Positions 46,190 through 55,383 of a DNA stretch of 55,424 bases are shown in pieces. Every line of letters starts with the position of its first letter. The stretch's first letter is position 1. Origin of the DNA: Acidobacteriota bacterium (GTDB taxonomy: Bacteria > Acidobacteriota > Terriglobia > Terriglobales > Acidobacteriaceae); assembly GCA_031296105.1 (NCBI GenBank), contig JARLGJ010000025.1, positions 1 to 55,424 on the forward strand. Direction: 5' to 3'. Position numbers and translations under genes: made by a program. A model generated the notes under the pieces. That model searched no databases. It was given only the letters and a program-made list of their open reading frames with translations, and had not been told where the DNA came from.

Positions 46190-47566
46190 TTAGGAAATTT
46201 TCCGTTGCGCGACAAACACCGCCAGCGCGCGCTCCAGGCCCACACCTCGCGATGCCTTCAGCAGCACCACATCGCCCTCGCGCAGGTTCTCCGCCAGCCA
46301 CGCGCCAGCCTGCTCGGGAGTCTCCACAAATTCAGCGGCAATGCCCGCCGCGGCCGCGCCTTCGGCAATGCTCTCGCCGTTGCCGCGCACGCCCACCACA
46401 TAGTCCACGCCGTGCTGCGCCATCCGGCTTCCGCATGCGTGATGCAGCGCGGGGGACTCGGGCCCAAGCTCCAGCATCTCGCCGGCGATCACCACGCGGC
46501 GCGCGGCGGGAGTCTGTCCCAAGGCGGCCACCATGCTGTCCAGCGCCACGGGGTTGGAGTTATAGCAATCGTTGATGAGCGTGGCGCCGCCCACGTGAAT
46601 CAGTTCGCCGCGCTTGTCACCCGCGGTGAGCGAGGCCAGACGCTTGATGGCATCCGAGGGAATAACGCCGTTTTCGGCGGCCACGGCCACGGCGGCCAGT
46701 GCGTTCAAAACGTTGTGGCGGCCAATCAGCGGCAACTGCGCGCGCTCGCGGAAGCCGGGACCGTCGATGTCGAACTCCGAGCCGAGCACGCCGCGCAAGT
46801 CGATGTTCTCGGCGCGGTAGTCGGCGGGATGCTCGATACCATAGGTGGTCACCTTGCCGTGGAAATCGCGCCCGAACTGCGCGACGAAGGGATCGTCGGC
46901 GTTGAGGAACGCGTGTCCTCCGGCAGGCAGCGCTTCGATCAGCTCATACTTGGCGCGAGCGATGCCCGCCTGCGTGCCAAAGTGCTCCAGGTGAGCAAGG
47001 CCGACGTTCGTGACCAGTCCCTGATCGGGGGCGGCGATCTTGCACAAGTGCGTGATCTCGCCCGCGTGCGACATGCCCATCTCGATGACGGCGATGTTGT
47101 GTTGCGCTTCCAACCGCAGCAACTGCATGGGCAGGCCGAAGTGATTGTTCAAATTGCCGAGCGACTTGAGCACTGAATACTGCGCGCCCAGCACGTGCGC
47201 CACGGCTTCCTTGGTAGTGGTCTTGCCCGCCGAGCCGGTAATGCCGATCAGTTTGCCGCCCCACAGGCGGCGCGCCGCCGCGCCCAGCATCTGCAGGGCA
47301 GCGGTGGTATCGGCCACGGCAATCAGGCGCGACTGATCCGTGAAGCGGCGAAGCTGAGACGCTTCCACGATGGCCGCCACGGCACCGGCCAATAGAGCCT
47401 TCTGCACGTAGTCGTGGCCATCGAGGCGCTCGCCCTTGAGGGCAAAGAACAAATCGCCCGCGCGTAGCGTGCGCGTGTCAATGGAGTAGCCTTCCGCAAT
47501 GGCCGCGGGATCGAACGATCCCGTGCCCTGAGTAAACTCCGCAACGCGAGCCAGAGTCAGCTTCAT
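46190..47566 (-). CDS. murF: MurF, UDP-MurNAc-tripeptide:D-Ala-D-Ala ligase
   Basis: MurF joins D-Ala-D-Ala to UDP-MurNAc-tripeptide, completing the pentapeptide. The 458-residue protein has the N-terminal DSR-like segment YSIDTRTLRAGDLFFALKGE, ATP loop ITGSAGKTTTKEAVAHVL, NNHFGLPMQLLRL, AVIEMGMSHAGEI and the C-terminal TLINDCYNSNPVALDSMVAA. The GSAGKTTTKE loop is typical of MurF. The start overlaps the murE stop by four bases. Confidence 0.97.
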   Translation of the reverse strand: MKLTLARVAEFTQGTGSFDPAAIAEGYSIDTRTLRAGDLFFALKGERLDGHDYVQKALLAGAVAAIVEASQLRRFTDQSRLIAVADTTAALQMLGAAARRLWGGKLIGITGSAGKTTTKEAVAHVLGAQYSVLKSLGNLNNHFGLPMQLLRLEAQHNIAVIEMGMSHAGEITHLCKIAAPDQGLVTNVGLAHLEHFGTQAGIARAKYELIEALPAGGHAFLNADDPFVAQFGRDFHGKVTTYGIEHPADYRAENIDLRGVLGSEFDIDGPGFRERAQLPLIGRHNVLNALAAVAVAAENGVIPSDAIKRLASLTAGDKRGELIHVGGATLINDCYNSNPVALDSMVAALGQTPAARRVVIAGEMLELGPESPALHHACGSRMAQHGVDYVVGVRGNGESIAEGAAAAGIAAEFVETPEQAGAWLAENLREGDVVLLKASRGVGLERALAVFVAQRKIS

Positions 47567-49068
47567 TCCCGTACTCCTTCGCGGTGGTAGCCGAGCCGGT
47601 TCAGCTCTTCGGACGCCACTTGATAATCGTCAAACGGAAAAACGCCTTCGCGCGTGGTCTGCGTGCGCTCGTGGCCCTTGCCCGCAATCAGCACAATGTC
47701 ACCGGGCTTGGCGTCCTTGAGCGCAATGGCAATGGCCTTGTGCCGGTCCACCTCCGCCATAAAGCGCACGCCGGTATCGCATAGCGCGTCCAGGCTTTCG
47801 GCGATGATGGCCGCGGGATCTTCACTGCGCGGATTGTCCGAGGTCAGCACGACGAAGTCGCTTCCCTCGCCGGCGGCGCGGCCCATCTTGGGGCGCTTGG
47901 TGCGGTCGCGGTCGCCGCCGCAGCCGAATACGGTAATCACGCGGCCTTTGCTGCGCTCGGCGAATTCGCGGGCCAGCCGCGTCAGGTTACGCAAGGCATC
48001 GTCGGTGTGCGCGTAGTCCACCACCACGGCAAAGGGCTGCCCTTCATCCACGCGCTCAAAGCGGCCGGGAACGCGGCTCATCGACGCAATGCCAGCGGCG
48101 ATCTGCTCCGGCCGGCAGCCGCGCGCGTAAGCCGCCGCGCAGGCGGCCAGCACGTTATACACGTTCACACGGCCAATCAAAGGCGAGCGCAACTCGATGG
48201 CTCCGGAGGGCGAGGTCAACGTGAAGCGGTTGCCCTGCGGCGTCATCTCCAGATGTTCGGCGTGGAAGTCGCCTTGCTCGAAGCCGTAGGTGTACACCTG
48301 CGAGTGCGCGCGCGAGAACTCCGCCAGGCGGCGTCCTGCTTCGTCATCCACGTTCACCACGGCGCAGCGCGGCGGCTCGGTGCCGCAACCTTCAAACAGA
48401 ATGCGCTTGGCCAGGAAATAATTTTCCATGGTCAGGTGGTAGTCGAGGTGGTCCTGCGTCAGATTGGTGAAGATGGCCACGTCAAAGGGCACGCCGTACA
48501 CGCGGCCTTGCTCCAGGGCGTGCGAAGAAACCTCCATCACCGCCTCGCTGGCGCCATGGGCCACGGCGCGGGCAAACATCTGGTTCAACTCCAGAGACTC
48601 CGGCGTAGTGTGCGGCGCGGGCAGTACTTCTCCCGGCAGATGATATTCGACGGTGCCCACCAGCGCACTCTGGCGCGCAGAGGCCTTCAGAATGGCTTCG
48701 ACGATAAACGTTGTCGTGGTCTTGCCGTTCGTTCCTGTTACACCAGTCACGGCCAAATGTTCCGCGGGACGCTTGTAGAAATTTGCGCTCAGGCGGGCCA
48801 GCGCGCGGCGTCCGTGCGGCACCACGGTCCATGCTACGCCCGCGCGCGGAGTTTCATTCTCCGAATCGGTCACCACGGCCACGGCGCCCTTGGCAATGGC
48901 AGCGTCAATGTAGCGATTGCCGTCGGTCGTTCCGCCCTTCATGGCCACAAACAGCCAGCCGTTCTGCACGCGTCGCGAGTCGTAGTCGAGTCCCCGCACC
49001 GCGTCATCGCCGCTCTGCCTGAGCACCTCTACGCCATCCAGCATGTCTTGCAACTTCATCGTACCCAT
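47563..49068 (-). CDS. murE: MurE, UDP-MurNAc-dipeptide ligase, meso-diaminopimelate type
   Basis: MurE adds the third residue of the stem peptide. The 501-residue protein has DYDSRRVQNGWLFVAMKG, ATP loop VTGVTGTNGKTTTTFIVEAI, MEVSSHALEQGRVYGVPFD, FTNLTQDHLDYHLTMENYF and GCGGDRDRTKRPKMG. The motif SDNPRSEDP contains DNPR, which marks meso-diaminopimelate specificity, so the wall should have meso-DAP crosslinks. ATG 49068 gives MGTMKLQDML; ATG 49059 is an alternative. It lies 15 bases after ftsI. Confidence 0.97.
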   Translation of the reverse strand: MGTMKLQDMLDGVEVLRQSGDDAVRGLDYDSRRVQNGWLFVAMKGGTTDGNRYIDAAIAKGAVAVVTDSENETPRAGVAWTVVPHGRRALARLSANFYKRPAEHLAVTGVTGTNGKTTTTFIVEAILKASARQSALVGTVEYHLPGEVLPAPHTTPESLELNQMFARAVAHGASEAVMEVSSHALEQGRVYGVPFDVAIFTNLTQDHLDYHLTMENYFLAKRILFEGCGTEPPRCAVVNVDDEAGRRLAEFSRAHSQVYTYGFEQGDFHAEHLEMTPQGNRFTLTSPSGAIELRSPLIGRVNVYNVLAACAAAYARGCRPEQIAAGIASMSRVPGRFERVDEGQPFAVVVDYAHTDDALRNLTRLAREFAERSKGRVITVFGCGGDRDRTKRPKMGRAAGEGSDFVVLTSDNPRSEDPAAIIAESLDALCDTGVRFMAEVDRHKAIAIALKDAKPGDIVLIAGKGHERTQTTREGVFPFDDYQVASEELNRLGYHREGVRE

Positions 49069-49083
49069 GGATTCAACCTTGCC

Positions 49084-51210
49084 TCAGCGCGCAAAGCGCA
49101 CTGCAATCTTGGAGCCCGGCGGTAAATACGTACCCGGCGGCGGCTGCTGCTCGCGAGCCAGCCCGCTGCCCACCACCTGCACTTCGTATCCCGCTTTGTG
49201 CGCGGCTTCAATGGCACCGCGCATGGAAAGGCCCAACAATGATGGTACCGTGGAATGCCCTCCATTTTCGAGCACAACTGTTCCACCGCGCGCGTCCACC
49301 GCGGGAAGCAGGGTTCCGCGAAGAGGCTGAGACGCTTGCGCCGCGGCTTGCGGAAGACTCGGCGCGGTCCGTCCCGGTGCGGCTTGCGCTGCTGCCTGAG
49401 GCGATGCCGCGGGCTGTTCCAGGTCGAGAACCACCGATCCCTGGTGCTCCGTTGTGTCCTCGGTGTCGCTTTCGGCGGCGTGGGCCACCAACTGGCGGCG
49501 CGCGTAATTCACCTTGGGTTCCACGTCGTGCGGCACGCCAAGATAAGACAGCACCTGCTCGGCCACGCGCTTAAACACCGGGGCGGAAACCTGTCCGCCC
49601 TGGTGCAGCCCTTTGGGTGAATCGAGAATCACGGCAATGGTAATGGCCGGATTATTGACCGGCGTAAAGCCGACGAAGCTGGCCACATAATCCGTTTTGG
49701 AATACGCGTGCGTCTTGGGATCAATCTTCTGCGCCGTTCCCGTCTTACCCGCCGAACTGTATCCGTCAAGGATGGCGCGGCGGGCTGTGCCCTCCAGCAC
49801 TACCTCTTCAGTCAGGCGGCGCATCACGGCCGAGGTCATGGAACTGAGAACGCGGCGCTGATTCTGCGGGCGATACTCGATGCGCCGATAACCCTGCCCC
49901 GGCGGCGTAACGCTGGCCACAATGCGCGGTGGCGAGTAGATGCCGTCGTTGGCTACCGAAGACATCATGGAGACAATCTGCAGCGGCGTGACGCCGACCT
50001 CCTGGCCAATCGACATGGAGCCGATCGACGAGACCGCCCAGCGCGCGGGCGGGCGCACCAGGCCGCGCGTCTCCCCCGGCAGTTCAATATTGGTGGACTG
50101 TCCGAAGCCGAAGGCCTGCATGTGCTTGTAGAAACGCTCCGGCCCCAGACGCAAAGCCATTCTCACCGCGCCCACGTCGCTGGACTCGGCGTAAGCCTTC
50201 TCCAGCGTGACGGTGCCGATGTGGTGCGAGTCATGAATTTTGATGCCGCCGATGAGCACGTAACCGGGATCGCAGTTGATGATTTCTTCCGGACGCGCCA
50301 CGCCTTCATCGAAGGCCGACGAGAAGGTGACGGTTTTGAAAACCGAGCCCGGCTCGTACACATCGCTCACCGCGTGGTTCTTTAGCTTGTCGGGCGTAAT
50401 GTCATGCGAGTTATTGGGATTGAACGTGGGCGCATTGGCCAGCGCCAGAATCTCTCCCGTGCGCGTATTCTGCACCACCACGGTGCCGCTGACGGCGTGC
50501 GTCTCCTCCATGGCCTGCGCCAGCTCTTTTTCCACGATGTACTGAATTTTCTCGTCGATGGTGAGCACCACGTTATCGCCGGGGTCGGGCGGATGCTCGA
50601 CGTGGCCGAACCATTTGCGGCGCGCATCCATGGTGATGACCAGCTTGCCGGGCTGCCCGTTCAACTGATCCTGGTAAAGATGTTCGATGCCGGCCAGCCC
50701 CACGTCTTCCATGCCCACGTAGCCGAGTACCTGCGCGGCCAGCGTGCGCTTGGGATAGAAGCGCTTCAATTCCTTCTGGAAGTAAATGCCGCGCAGATTC
50801 AGCGAACGGATGCGGTCTGCGATGTCGGGGTCCACCTTGCGCGCCACCCAGGCAAAATTCTTCTGCGCCTGGATGCGGGCCAGCATGGCCTGCGGCTCTT
50901 CATCGAGAATGGAGGCCAGCATGGCCACGGTGTTGGCCGGGTCGGGGATTTCACTGGGCACGGCAAAAACGGAATCCACCTGCACCGTCATTGCCAGTTC
51001 CTGTCCGTTGCGGTCGTAAATGACGCCGCGTTGCGGAGAAATATCGACGGTGCGCTGCTGCTGCCGCAGAGCGCGCTGCGTCCACACGCCGTGCTGCACA
51101 ATTTGCAACTGGATAAGGCGTCCGCAGAGGATAAGCGCCCAGGCAAAAAGGAACAGGCCGAACTTCAGCAGGCGCGACTTTACGTTGATTGGGGCCTTAC
51201 CGCCTGCCAT
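49084..51210 (-). CDS. ftsI: FtsI-type class B PBP with C-terminal PASTA domain
   Basis: This is the septal D,D-transpeptidase that works with FtsW. The 708-residue protein has an anchor (about 15-36), the dimerisation domain (SPQRGVIYDRNGQELAM) and a transpeptidase domain with SXXK at Ser289-Lys292 (EPGSVFK), SSD at 343-345 and KTG at 489-491. An Ala/Gln/Pro linker (about 595-640) leads to one PASTA domain (about 655-708, VPSLLGLSMRGAIEAAHKAG, LPPGSKIAVRF). PASTA domains are usual in Firmicutes PBP2x/SpoVD but not in the classic proteobacterial FtsI. It follows ftsL after an unusually long 230-base gap. Confidence 0.95.
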   Translation of the reverse strand: MAGGKAPINVKSRLLKFGLFLFAWALILCGRLIQLQIVQHGVWTQRALRQQQRTVDISPQRGVIYDRNGQELAMTVQVDSVFAVPSEIPDPANTVAMLASILDEEPQAMLARIQAQKNFAWVARKVDPDIADRIRSLNLRGIYFQKELKRFYPKRTLAAQVLGYVGMEDVGLAGIEHLYQDQLNGQPGKLVITMDARRKWFGHVEHPPDPGDNVVLTIDEKIQYIVEKELAQAMEETHAVSGTVVVQNTRTGEILALANAPTFNPNNSHDITPDKLKNHAVSDVYEPGSVFKTVTFSSAFDEGVARPEEIINCDPGYVLIGGIKIHDSHHIGTVTLEKAYAESSDVGAVRMALRLGPERFYKHMQAFGFGQSTNIELPGETRGLVRPPARWAVSSIGSMSIGQEVGVTPLQIVSMMSSVANDGIYSPPRIVASVTPPGQGYRRIEYRPQNQRRVLSSMTSAVMRRLTEEVVLEGTARRAILDGYSSAGKTGTAQKIDPKTHAYSKTDYVASFVGFTPVNNPAITIAVILDSPKGLHQGGQVSAPVFKRVAEQVLSYLGVPHDVEPKVNYARRQLVAHAAESDTEDTTEHQGSVVLDLEQPAASPQAAAQAAPGRTAPSLPQAAAQASQPLRGTLLPAVDARGGTVVLENGGHSTVPSLLGLSMRGAIEAAHKAGYEVQVVGSGLAREQQPPPGTYLPPGSKIAVRFAR

Positions 51211-51389
51211 CGTTTACACCTGCGCGGCCGGAGCGGATACACAGGCTCCGGCGCTAAAGGGAATGCCAGTCCAAACGAGACCATGAAGAATGCCCGAGGC
51301 GGGCGCGGCCCCGCGCAGAACGCGCTTAAATACCAAGAGGAAACAATCCCGCACTCTTCCAAGTTAAACCAGCCGCGGGAACGAGTACA

Positions 51390-51415
51390 GACGCGGACTG
51401 TGAAAAATCCGCGTC
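51390..51415 (-). promoter_or_regulatory. Hairpin in the ftsL-ftsI gap
   Basis: The 8-bp stem GACGCGGA/TCCGCGTC (51390-51397 with 51408-51415) has a 10-base A/T-rich loop and lies just past the ftsL stop. There is no T-tract after it on the minus strand. It may affect mRNA stability or processing between the two genes. Confidence 0.3.
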
Positions 51416-51440
51416 TTCCGCGCTTGCCGCGCAGATTGCT

Positions 51441-51929
51441 CTAGTTGGGAACCGAAACGACCGCGATGTTGTTGCGCGCCATCACCGGCGCACCGTCGGA
51501 GGTGCCGCTGTCTTCCATGCGCTGTACCTGTCCCGCGACCGGCAGCGACATACCCATCTGCTGCGCCAGGGCGCTGATGCGCTCAGGATCCTTCAGCGTG
51601 GCCTCTTCCAGTTGCAATGTGCGGTTGGTCTCCGCAAGCTGATCGAGCTGCGTGCGCTGAGCCTCTATCTTGTAGCCGTACTCGATGGAGCTGCAGTGCT
51701 GCCCCAGGTAGAGCAGAATGACCAGGAAGCAGAAGACCATCGCGCCGGCAAAGAAGTGCATCTCGCGCTTGCGTCCGGGATCGACCGAGCGCACCAGGCG
51801 CGAGTTATCGATCGCCTTATGGAAGTAGATCTCGGGCGCGCCCGGCATGTAGCGGCGCGGCGCCGGCGCGGACTGCGCCACTCGAGTGGCACTCAATTTT
51901 TGCGGCAGAGCCGCTGCCCAGATCGCCAT
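51441..51929 (-). CDS. ftsL: FtsL-like division protein
   Basis: FtsL is a small bitopic protein that activates FtsWI with FtsB and FtsQ. The 162-residue protein has a basic cytoplasmic part of about 60 residues, one membrane helix (about 62-82, FFAGAMVFCFLVILLYLGQH) and a periplasmic coiled coil (KIEAQRTQLDQLAETNRTLQ, LEEATLKDPERISALAQQMG), ending in a short tail. The DPERIS-x-A-x-x-x-GM string is typical of FtsL-type proteins. ATG 51929 is chosen because GGAGGGAAG lies before it; the frame is open to 51989. Identity rests on topology and position between rsmH and ftsI. Confidence 0.88.
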   Translation of the reverse strand: MAIWAAALPQKLSATRVAQSAPAPRRYMPGAPEIYFHKAIDNSRLVRSVDPGRKREMHFFAGAMVFCFLVILLYLGQHCSSIEYGYKIEAQRTQLDQLAETNRTLQLEEATLKDPERISALAQQMGMSLPVAGQVQRMEDSGTSDGAPVMARNNIAVVSVPN

Positions 51930-52016
51930 ACTTCCCTCCCCTTTACAACTCCACGGACTTTCTCTGCCCGGAATCTTCATGCAACTCACTGCGCTACGGC
52001 GCGGCGGCTGCGACCT

Positions 52017-52970
52017 TTACAAGCGCTGCGCGGCACGAAGCTTGGCCGAGCGCGAACGCGCGTTGCTGCGAATCTCTTCTTCGGAGGCAATCACCGGCTT
52101 CTTGGTCAGCATCTGATAAAGGCCGCCATGCGCGCCGTCGCGTATTGCGTCCTTCACCAGGCGGTCCTCCAGGGAATGGAAGCTGATTACCACCAGCCTC
52201 CCTCCCGGTTTTAAAACTCGCGGCGCCGCCTTTAACAGCGCCTCGATGTCCTCCAGTTCACGATTTACGTAGATACGGATCGCTTGAAAGGTAAGCGTCG
52301 CAGGATGAATGCCACGTCCCCGAGGGGATTTCATTGGCCGGGCAGCGGCCGATACAACTTGTGCTAGATGAGCGGTTGACCTTATCGGCCGTGCCCGTAC
52401 AATGGCTCTGGCGATTCTCCGCGACCTCCTCTCTTCTCCGAGTCTGTAAATCAAGTCAGCGAGATCGCTCTCGCCGAACTGGTTTACCACTTGATCGGCG
52501 GACAACTCGGCATCGGGATTCATCCGCATGTCGAGCTTGCCGTCCGCCTGAAAACTGAATCCCCGCGCGGCGTTGTCCAGTTGCATGGAACTCACGCCAA
52601 GGTCGGCCAGAATGCCGTCCACACTGCCTGGGGGCACGCGCTCCGCCAACTCGGCGAATGATGCGTGAAGCAGCTCAATGGCGGGCTTTTCCGGCCGGTC
52701 CTCCACTGCGGAGGCCAGCCGCGCCCGGGCCATTTCCATCGCCACGGTGTCCTTGTCGAAGCCGATCAGCTTGCCGCCCGGCCCAAGAAGGCCGGCAATG
52801 GCCGAGCCGTGCCCTCCCAATCCGAGAGTGGCATCGACATAACATCCGTCGCGTTTGACTGCCAGGAAGTCGATTGCCTCTTGTAAGAGAACTGGTGCAT
52901 GGCTGAATCGTCCGCCATGCGCGCCGCTTGCGGCGCCCGTATTCACTCCGGACTCGTTGCCGAGATCCAC
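52017..52970 (-). CDS. rsmH: RsmH (MraW), 16S rRNA m4C1402 methyltransferase
   Basis: RsmH is the SAM-dependent N4-methyltransferase of cytidine 1402 in 16S rRNA. The 317-residue protein has FSHAPVLLQEAIDFL, SAM-binding DATLGLGGHGSAIAGLLG, ILADLGVSSMQLDNAARGFS, DGKLDMRMNPDAELSA, TFQAIRIYVNRELED and LVVISFHSLEDRLVKD. It starts with GTG 52970, three bases after the mraZ stop, so coupling is likely. The N-terminal 20 residues before FSHAPVLL are unusually Gly/Ala-rich. Confidence 0.97.
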   Translation of the reverse strand: MDLGNESGVNTGAASGAHGGRFSHAPVLLQEAIDFLAVKRDGCYVDATLGLGGHGSAIAGLLGPGGKLIGFDKDTVAMEMARARLASAVEDRPEKPAIELLHASFAELAERVPPGSVDGILADLGVSSMQLDNAARGFSFQADGKLDMRMNPDAELSADQVVNQFGESDLADLIYRLGEERRSRRIARAIVRARPIRSTAHLAQVVSAAARPMKSPRGRGIHPATLTFQAIRIYVNRELEDIEALLKAAPRVLKPGGRLVVISFHSLEDRLVKDAIRDGAHGGLYQMLTKKPVIASEEEIRSNARSRSAKLRAAQRL

Positions 52971-52973
52971 TGC

Positions 52974-53414
52974 TTAAATTCCCAACTGAGCCAACTGATC
53001 GTTTTCTTCGTCGCTGATCGAGTTCGTGTCGATGTATTCCTTAAACTCATCCATCGGGCGGATTTCGATGTGGTTCAGCTTGCCTACCACCGCGACTTCG
53101 CCCTTCAGCCCAAACTGCGCGCGCAGCCGGTCGCCAATTGTCAGGCGCCCCTGCGGGTCCATGCTCACCACCTGCCCGAAGTAGCTGGTGATGTTCAAAA
53201 ATTTCTGCACCGCCGCATTCGAGCTGGGCAGCTTCGCAATCCGCTCTTCGATCTGCTCCCATTCCTTGAGGGGATACAGATCGACAACTTTCTTATCCCG
53301 GCTGGTGATGTAAAATTCGCTGTCGTAGTTCCGGTCGATTTCATGCTTGAAATCAGCCGGAATCTTCAGGCGGCCTTTGTCATCCAGTCGGGTTGGGCAG
53401 TTGCCGCGAAACAT
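52974..53414 (-). CDS. mraZ: MraZ, transcriptional regulator of the division cluster
   Basis: MraZ is a ring-forming DNA-binding protein that represses its own operon in bacteria where it has been studied. The 146-residue length is typical. Two SpoVT-AbrB-like domains carry the D-x-K/Q-GR-L signatures DDKGRLKIPADFK (about residues 11-23) and DPQGRLTIGDRLR (about 97-109). It is the first gene of the cluster, about 110 bases after a strong promoter. Confidence 0.97.
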   Translation of the reverse strand: MFRGNCPTRLDDKGRLKIPADFKHEIDRNYDSEFYITSRDKKVVDLYPLKEWEQIEERIAKLPSSNAAVQKFLNITSYFGQVVSMDPQGRLTIGDRLRAQFGLKGEVAVVGKLNHIEIRPMDEFKEYIDTNSISDEENDQLAQLGI

Positions 53415-54003
53415 GAGCGCCCCTCTTGCGGGCTATCAACGTCTGACCTTGGTCAGACAGGAGGACTGGGCCGGAGAATCCAAAAGTGAGTTTCCCTTGG
53501 ACCTTTTTATTCCTTTTCAGTCCTGCTTAGTCTTATCCAGACCACCAAGGCTGTCAAGCACGAAATGCAAAATTTCGCGACCTTTTCTCATTTCTCAAGC
53601 CCAAAATCTGGATTTTCACGGTGGGTTACGTAGAGAGTCCCCAATGGCGCGCCTGTTTTCGCGATTTCTGCACCACACTTGATGCAATCTCGCCCTGAGG
53701 ACATGGACAAAGGTGCTGGGTCGGGCCGCGACCATGGTTTTGTTCCGGCGCAGAGTGGAGTCCGCAAGCCGTCCGCGCCGCCCTGGTGGTCAAAAGTGGA
53801 GTGCCGGGTGGAGCAAAGTGGAAGGTCGCCTGCCAGGCGGCCAACAGGGGAGTTTCCCGCCGCTTCTTTCTTCCAGATTGGCTGCGGAAATGAGGAATGG
53901 CGAATCAAGGTCCGCCGGTGCCTGCGGAATCGCTTATACTGGTCAAATCCCCACGCGATCTCTTACGCACAGCGAAGCACATCGCACTCAGGACTATTAG
54001 AGA
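53415..54003. other. Divergent intergenic region, mraZ and ilvA
   Basis: This 589-base region holds the mraZ promoter (53530-53557) and, further out, four GTGGA elements at 53755, 53796, 53808 and 53818. A TATACT at 53935-53940 could be the -10 of ilvA, but its -35 is poor. The open frames in this region lack family signatures. Confidence 0.5.
53530..53557 (-). promoter_or_regulatory. Sigma-70 promoter of the mraZ-murG cluster
   Basis: On the minus strand a perfect TTGACA (53552-53557) is followed after 16 bases by TAAGAC (53530-53535). Transcription would start about 105-110 bases before the mraZ ATG at 53414. It is the only strong promoter recognised for the ten-gene cluster. Confidence 0.7.
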
Positions 54004-55233
54004 ATGTCCGCAGGTACAGTTGCATCCATGGTGACCGTTGACGATATAAGGAAGGCACAGGCGCGGATTCGCGGCGCACTGCTGGTTTCACCCTGTCAGC
54101 ACTCGGAGACGTTCTCGCAGATCTCCGGCAACCGGATTTTCCTGAAGATGGAAAACCAGCAGATGACGGGCGCCTACAAGGAACGCGGCGCGCTAAACAA
54201 GATTCTGGAACTGAGCGAGGAAGAGCGCGGGCGCGGGCTGATTGCAGCCTCGGCCGGCAACCACGCCCAGGCGGTCAGCCACCACGCCACCAAGCTGGGC
54301 CTGAAGGCGCAGATCGTAATGCCGCTGGCCACGCCGCTCAACAAGGTCATGGCCACCCGCCGCTTTGGCGGAGAAGTCATTCTGCACGGGGCCAACTACG
54401 ACGAGGCCTGCGACGAAGCAAAGCGCCGCTCCAAGGAAGACGGGCTGACCTTTGTCCACGCCTTTGACGACGACGCGGTCATCGCCGGGCAGGGCACGCT
54501 GGGACTCGAGCTGCTCAGCCAGGTTCCCGACGTCGATGTGGTCATCGCGGCCATCGGCGGCGGCGGATTGATCAGCGGCATGGCCTGCGCGCTGAAGGAG
54601 ATTAATCCGCGCATCCGCGTCATCGGCGTGCAGACTTCGCGCCTGCCTTCGATGAAGGCCGCCATCGAGGCCGGACACCTGGTGACCTTGCCCGTGGCCT
54701 CCACCCTGGCCGACGGCATTGCCGTGCGCACGGCCGGCGAGCGCACCATGCCCATGGTGCAGAAATACGTGGATGAGATCGTGACCGTCGAGGAAGAGGA
54801 AATTGCCTCGGCGATTCTGCTGCTACTGGAGCGCGAGAAGACGGTGGCCGAAGGCGCCGGAGCCGCGTCCGTGGCCGCCATACTGCATCACAAGATCAAC
54901 TGCGAGGGCAAGCGCGTGGCGGCCGTCATCAGCGGCGGCAACATCGACGTGAGCATCCTGTCGCGCATCATCGAGCGCGGTCTCACCAAAGATGGACGCC
55001 TGATCCGCCTGCGCATTCACCTGCCGGATTACTCCGGCGCGCTGCACTCCCTTACCGGAGTGCTGACCGATCACCGCGCCAACATCGTGGAGACCGCCTA
55101 CGACCGCAAGTTCGGCGTCGATCTCGGCTACTCGGCCATCGACCTGACCATGGAAATGCGCGGCAACGAGCACGTGGCGCGCCTGCTGAAGGCCCTGGAC
55201 AAAGCAGGCTACCAGTTCGAACGCGTCGGATAA
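54004..55233 (+). CDS. ilvA: Threonine ammonia-lyase with C-terminal ACT domain
   Basis: This PLP enzyme deaminates threonine to 2-oxobutanoate, the first step towards isoleucine, or acts in threonine catabolism. The 409-residue protein has the PLP-Lys segment MTGAYKERGALNKI with Lys59, ASAGNHAQAVSHHATKLGL, the phosphate-binding loop AIGGGGLISGMA, and a C-terminal ACT domain (about 330-405, LIRLRIHLPDYSGALHSLTG). This short, single-ACT architecture resembles catabolic or mesophile-type dehydratases more than the two-ACT biosynthetic E. coli IlvA. ATG 54004 is used; ATG 54028 (MVTVDDIRKAQ) is an equally good start. Confidence 0.94.
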   Translation: MSAGTVASMVTVDDIRKAQARIRGALLVSPCQHSETFSQISGNRIFLKMENQQMTGAYKERGALNKILELSEEERGRGLIAASAGNHAQAVSHHATKLGLKAQIVMPLATPLNKVMATRRFGGEVILHGANYDEACDEAKRRSKEDGLTFVHAFDDDAVIAGQGTLGLELLSQVPDVDVVIAAIGGGGLISGMACALKEINPRIRVIGVQTSRLPSMKAAIEAGHLVTLPVASTLADGIAVRTAGERTMPMVQKYVDEIVTVEEEEIASAILLLLEREKTVAEGAGAASVAAILHHKINCEGKRVAAVISGGNIDVSILSRIIERGLTKDGRLIRLRIHLPDYSGALHSLTGVLTDHRANIVETAYDRKFGVDLGYSAIDLTMEMRGNEHVARLLKALDKAGYQFERVG

Positions 55234-55383
55234 ATTGGCGGCGGAAAACACGAATAGGAATCTGTTCTGTCAGGGCATGGCTTTACAGGCTGCGGAAAAA
55301 CCCCTGATTTCTGGCTTGTTCGATCCTCGAAACGGATTTTTCGCCGTTTCGGCCTAATTGGCCGCAGTTTCCTCTCTTTATTT

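Noticed and set aside
53415..53530. Canonical MraZ boxes between promoter and mraZ
   Set aside because: No series of TGGG or GTGGG repeats with ten-base period is present on either strand there.
53588..54041. Open frames in the mraZ-ilvA gap
   Set aside because: No homology signal by eye, no ribosome sites, and the plus frame runs into ilvA out of frame.
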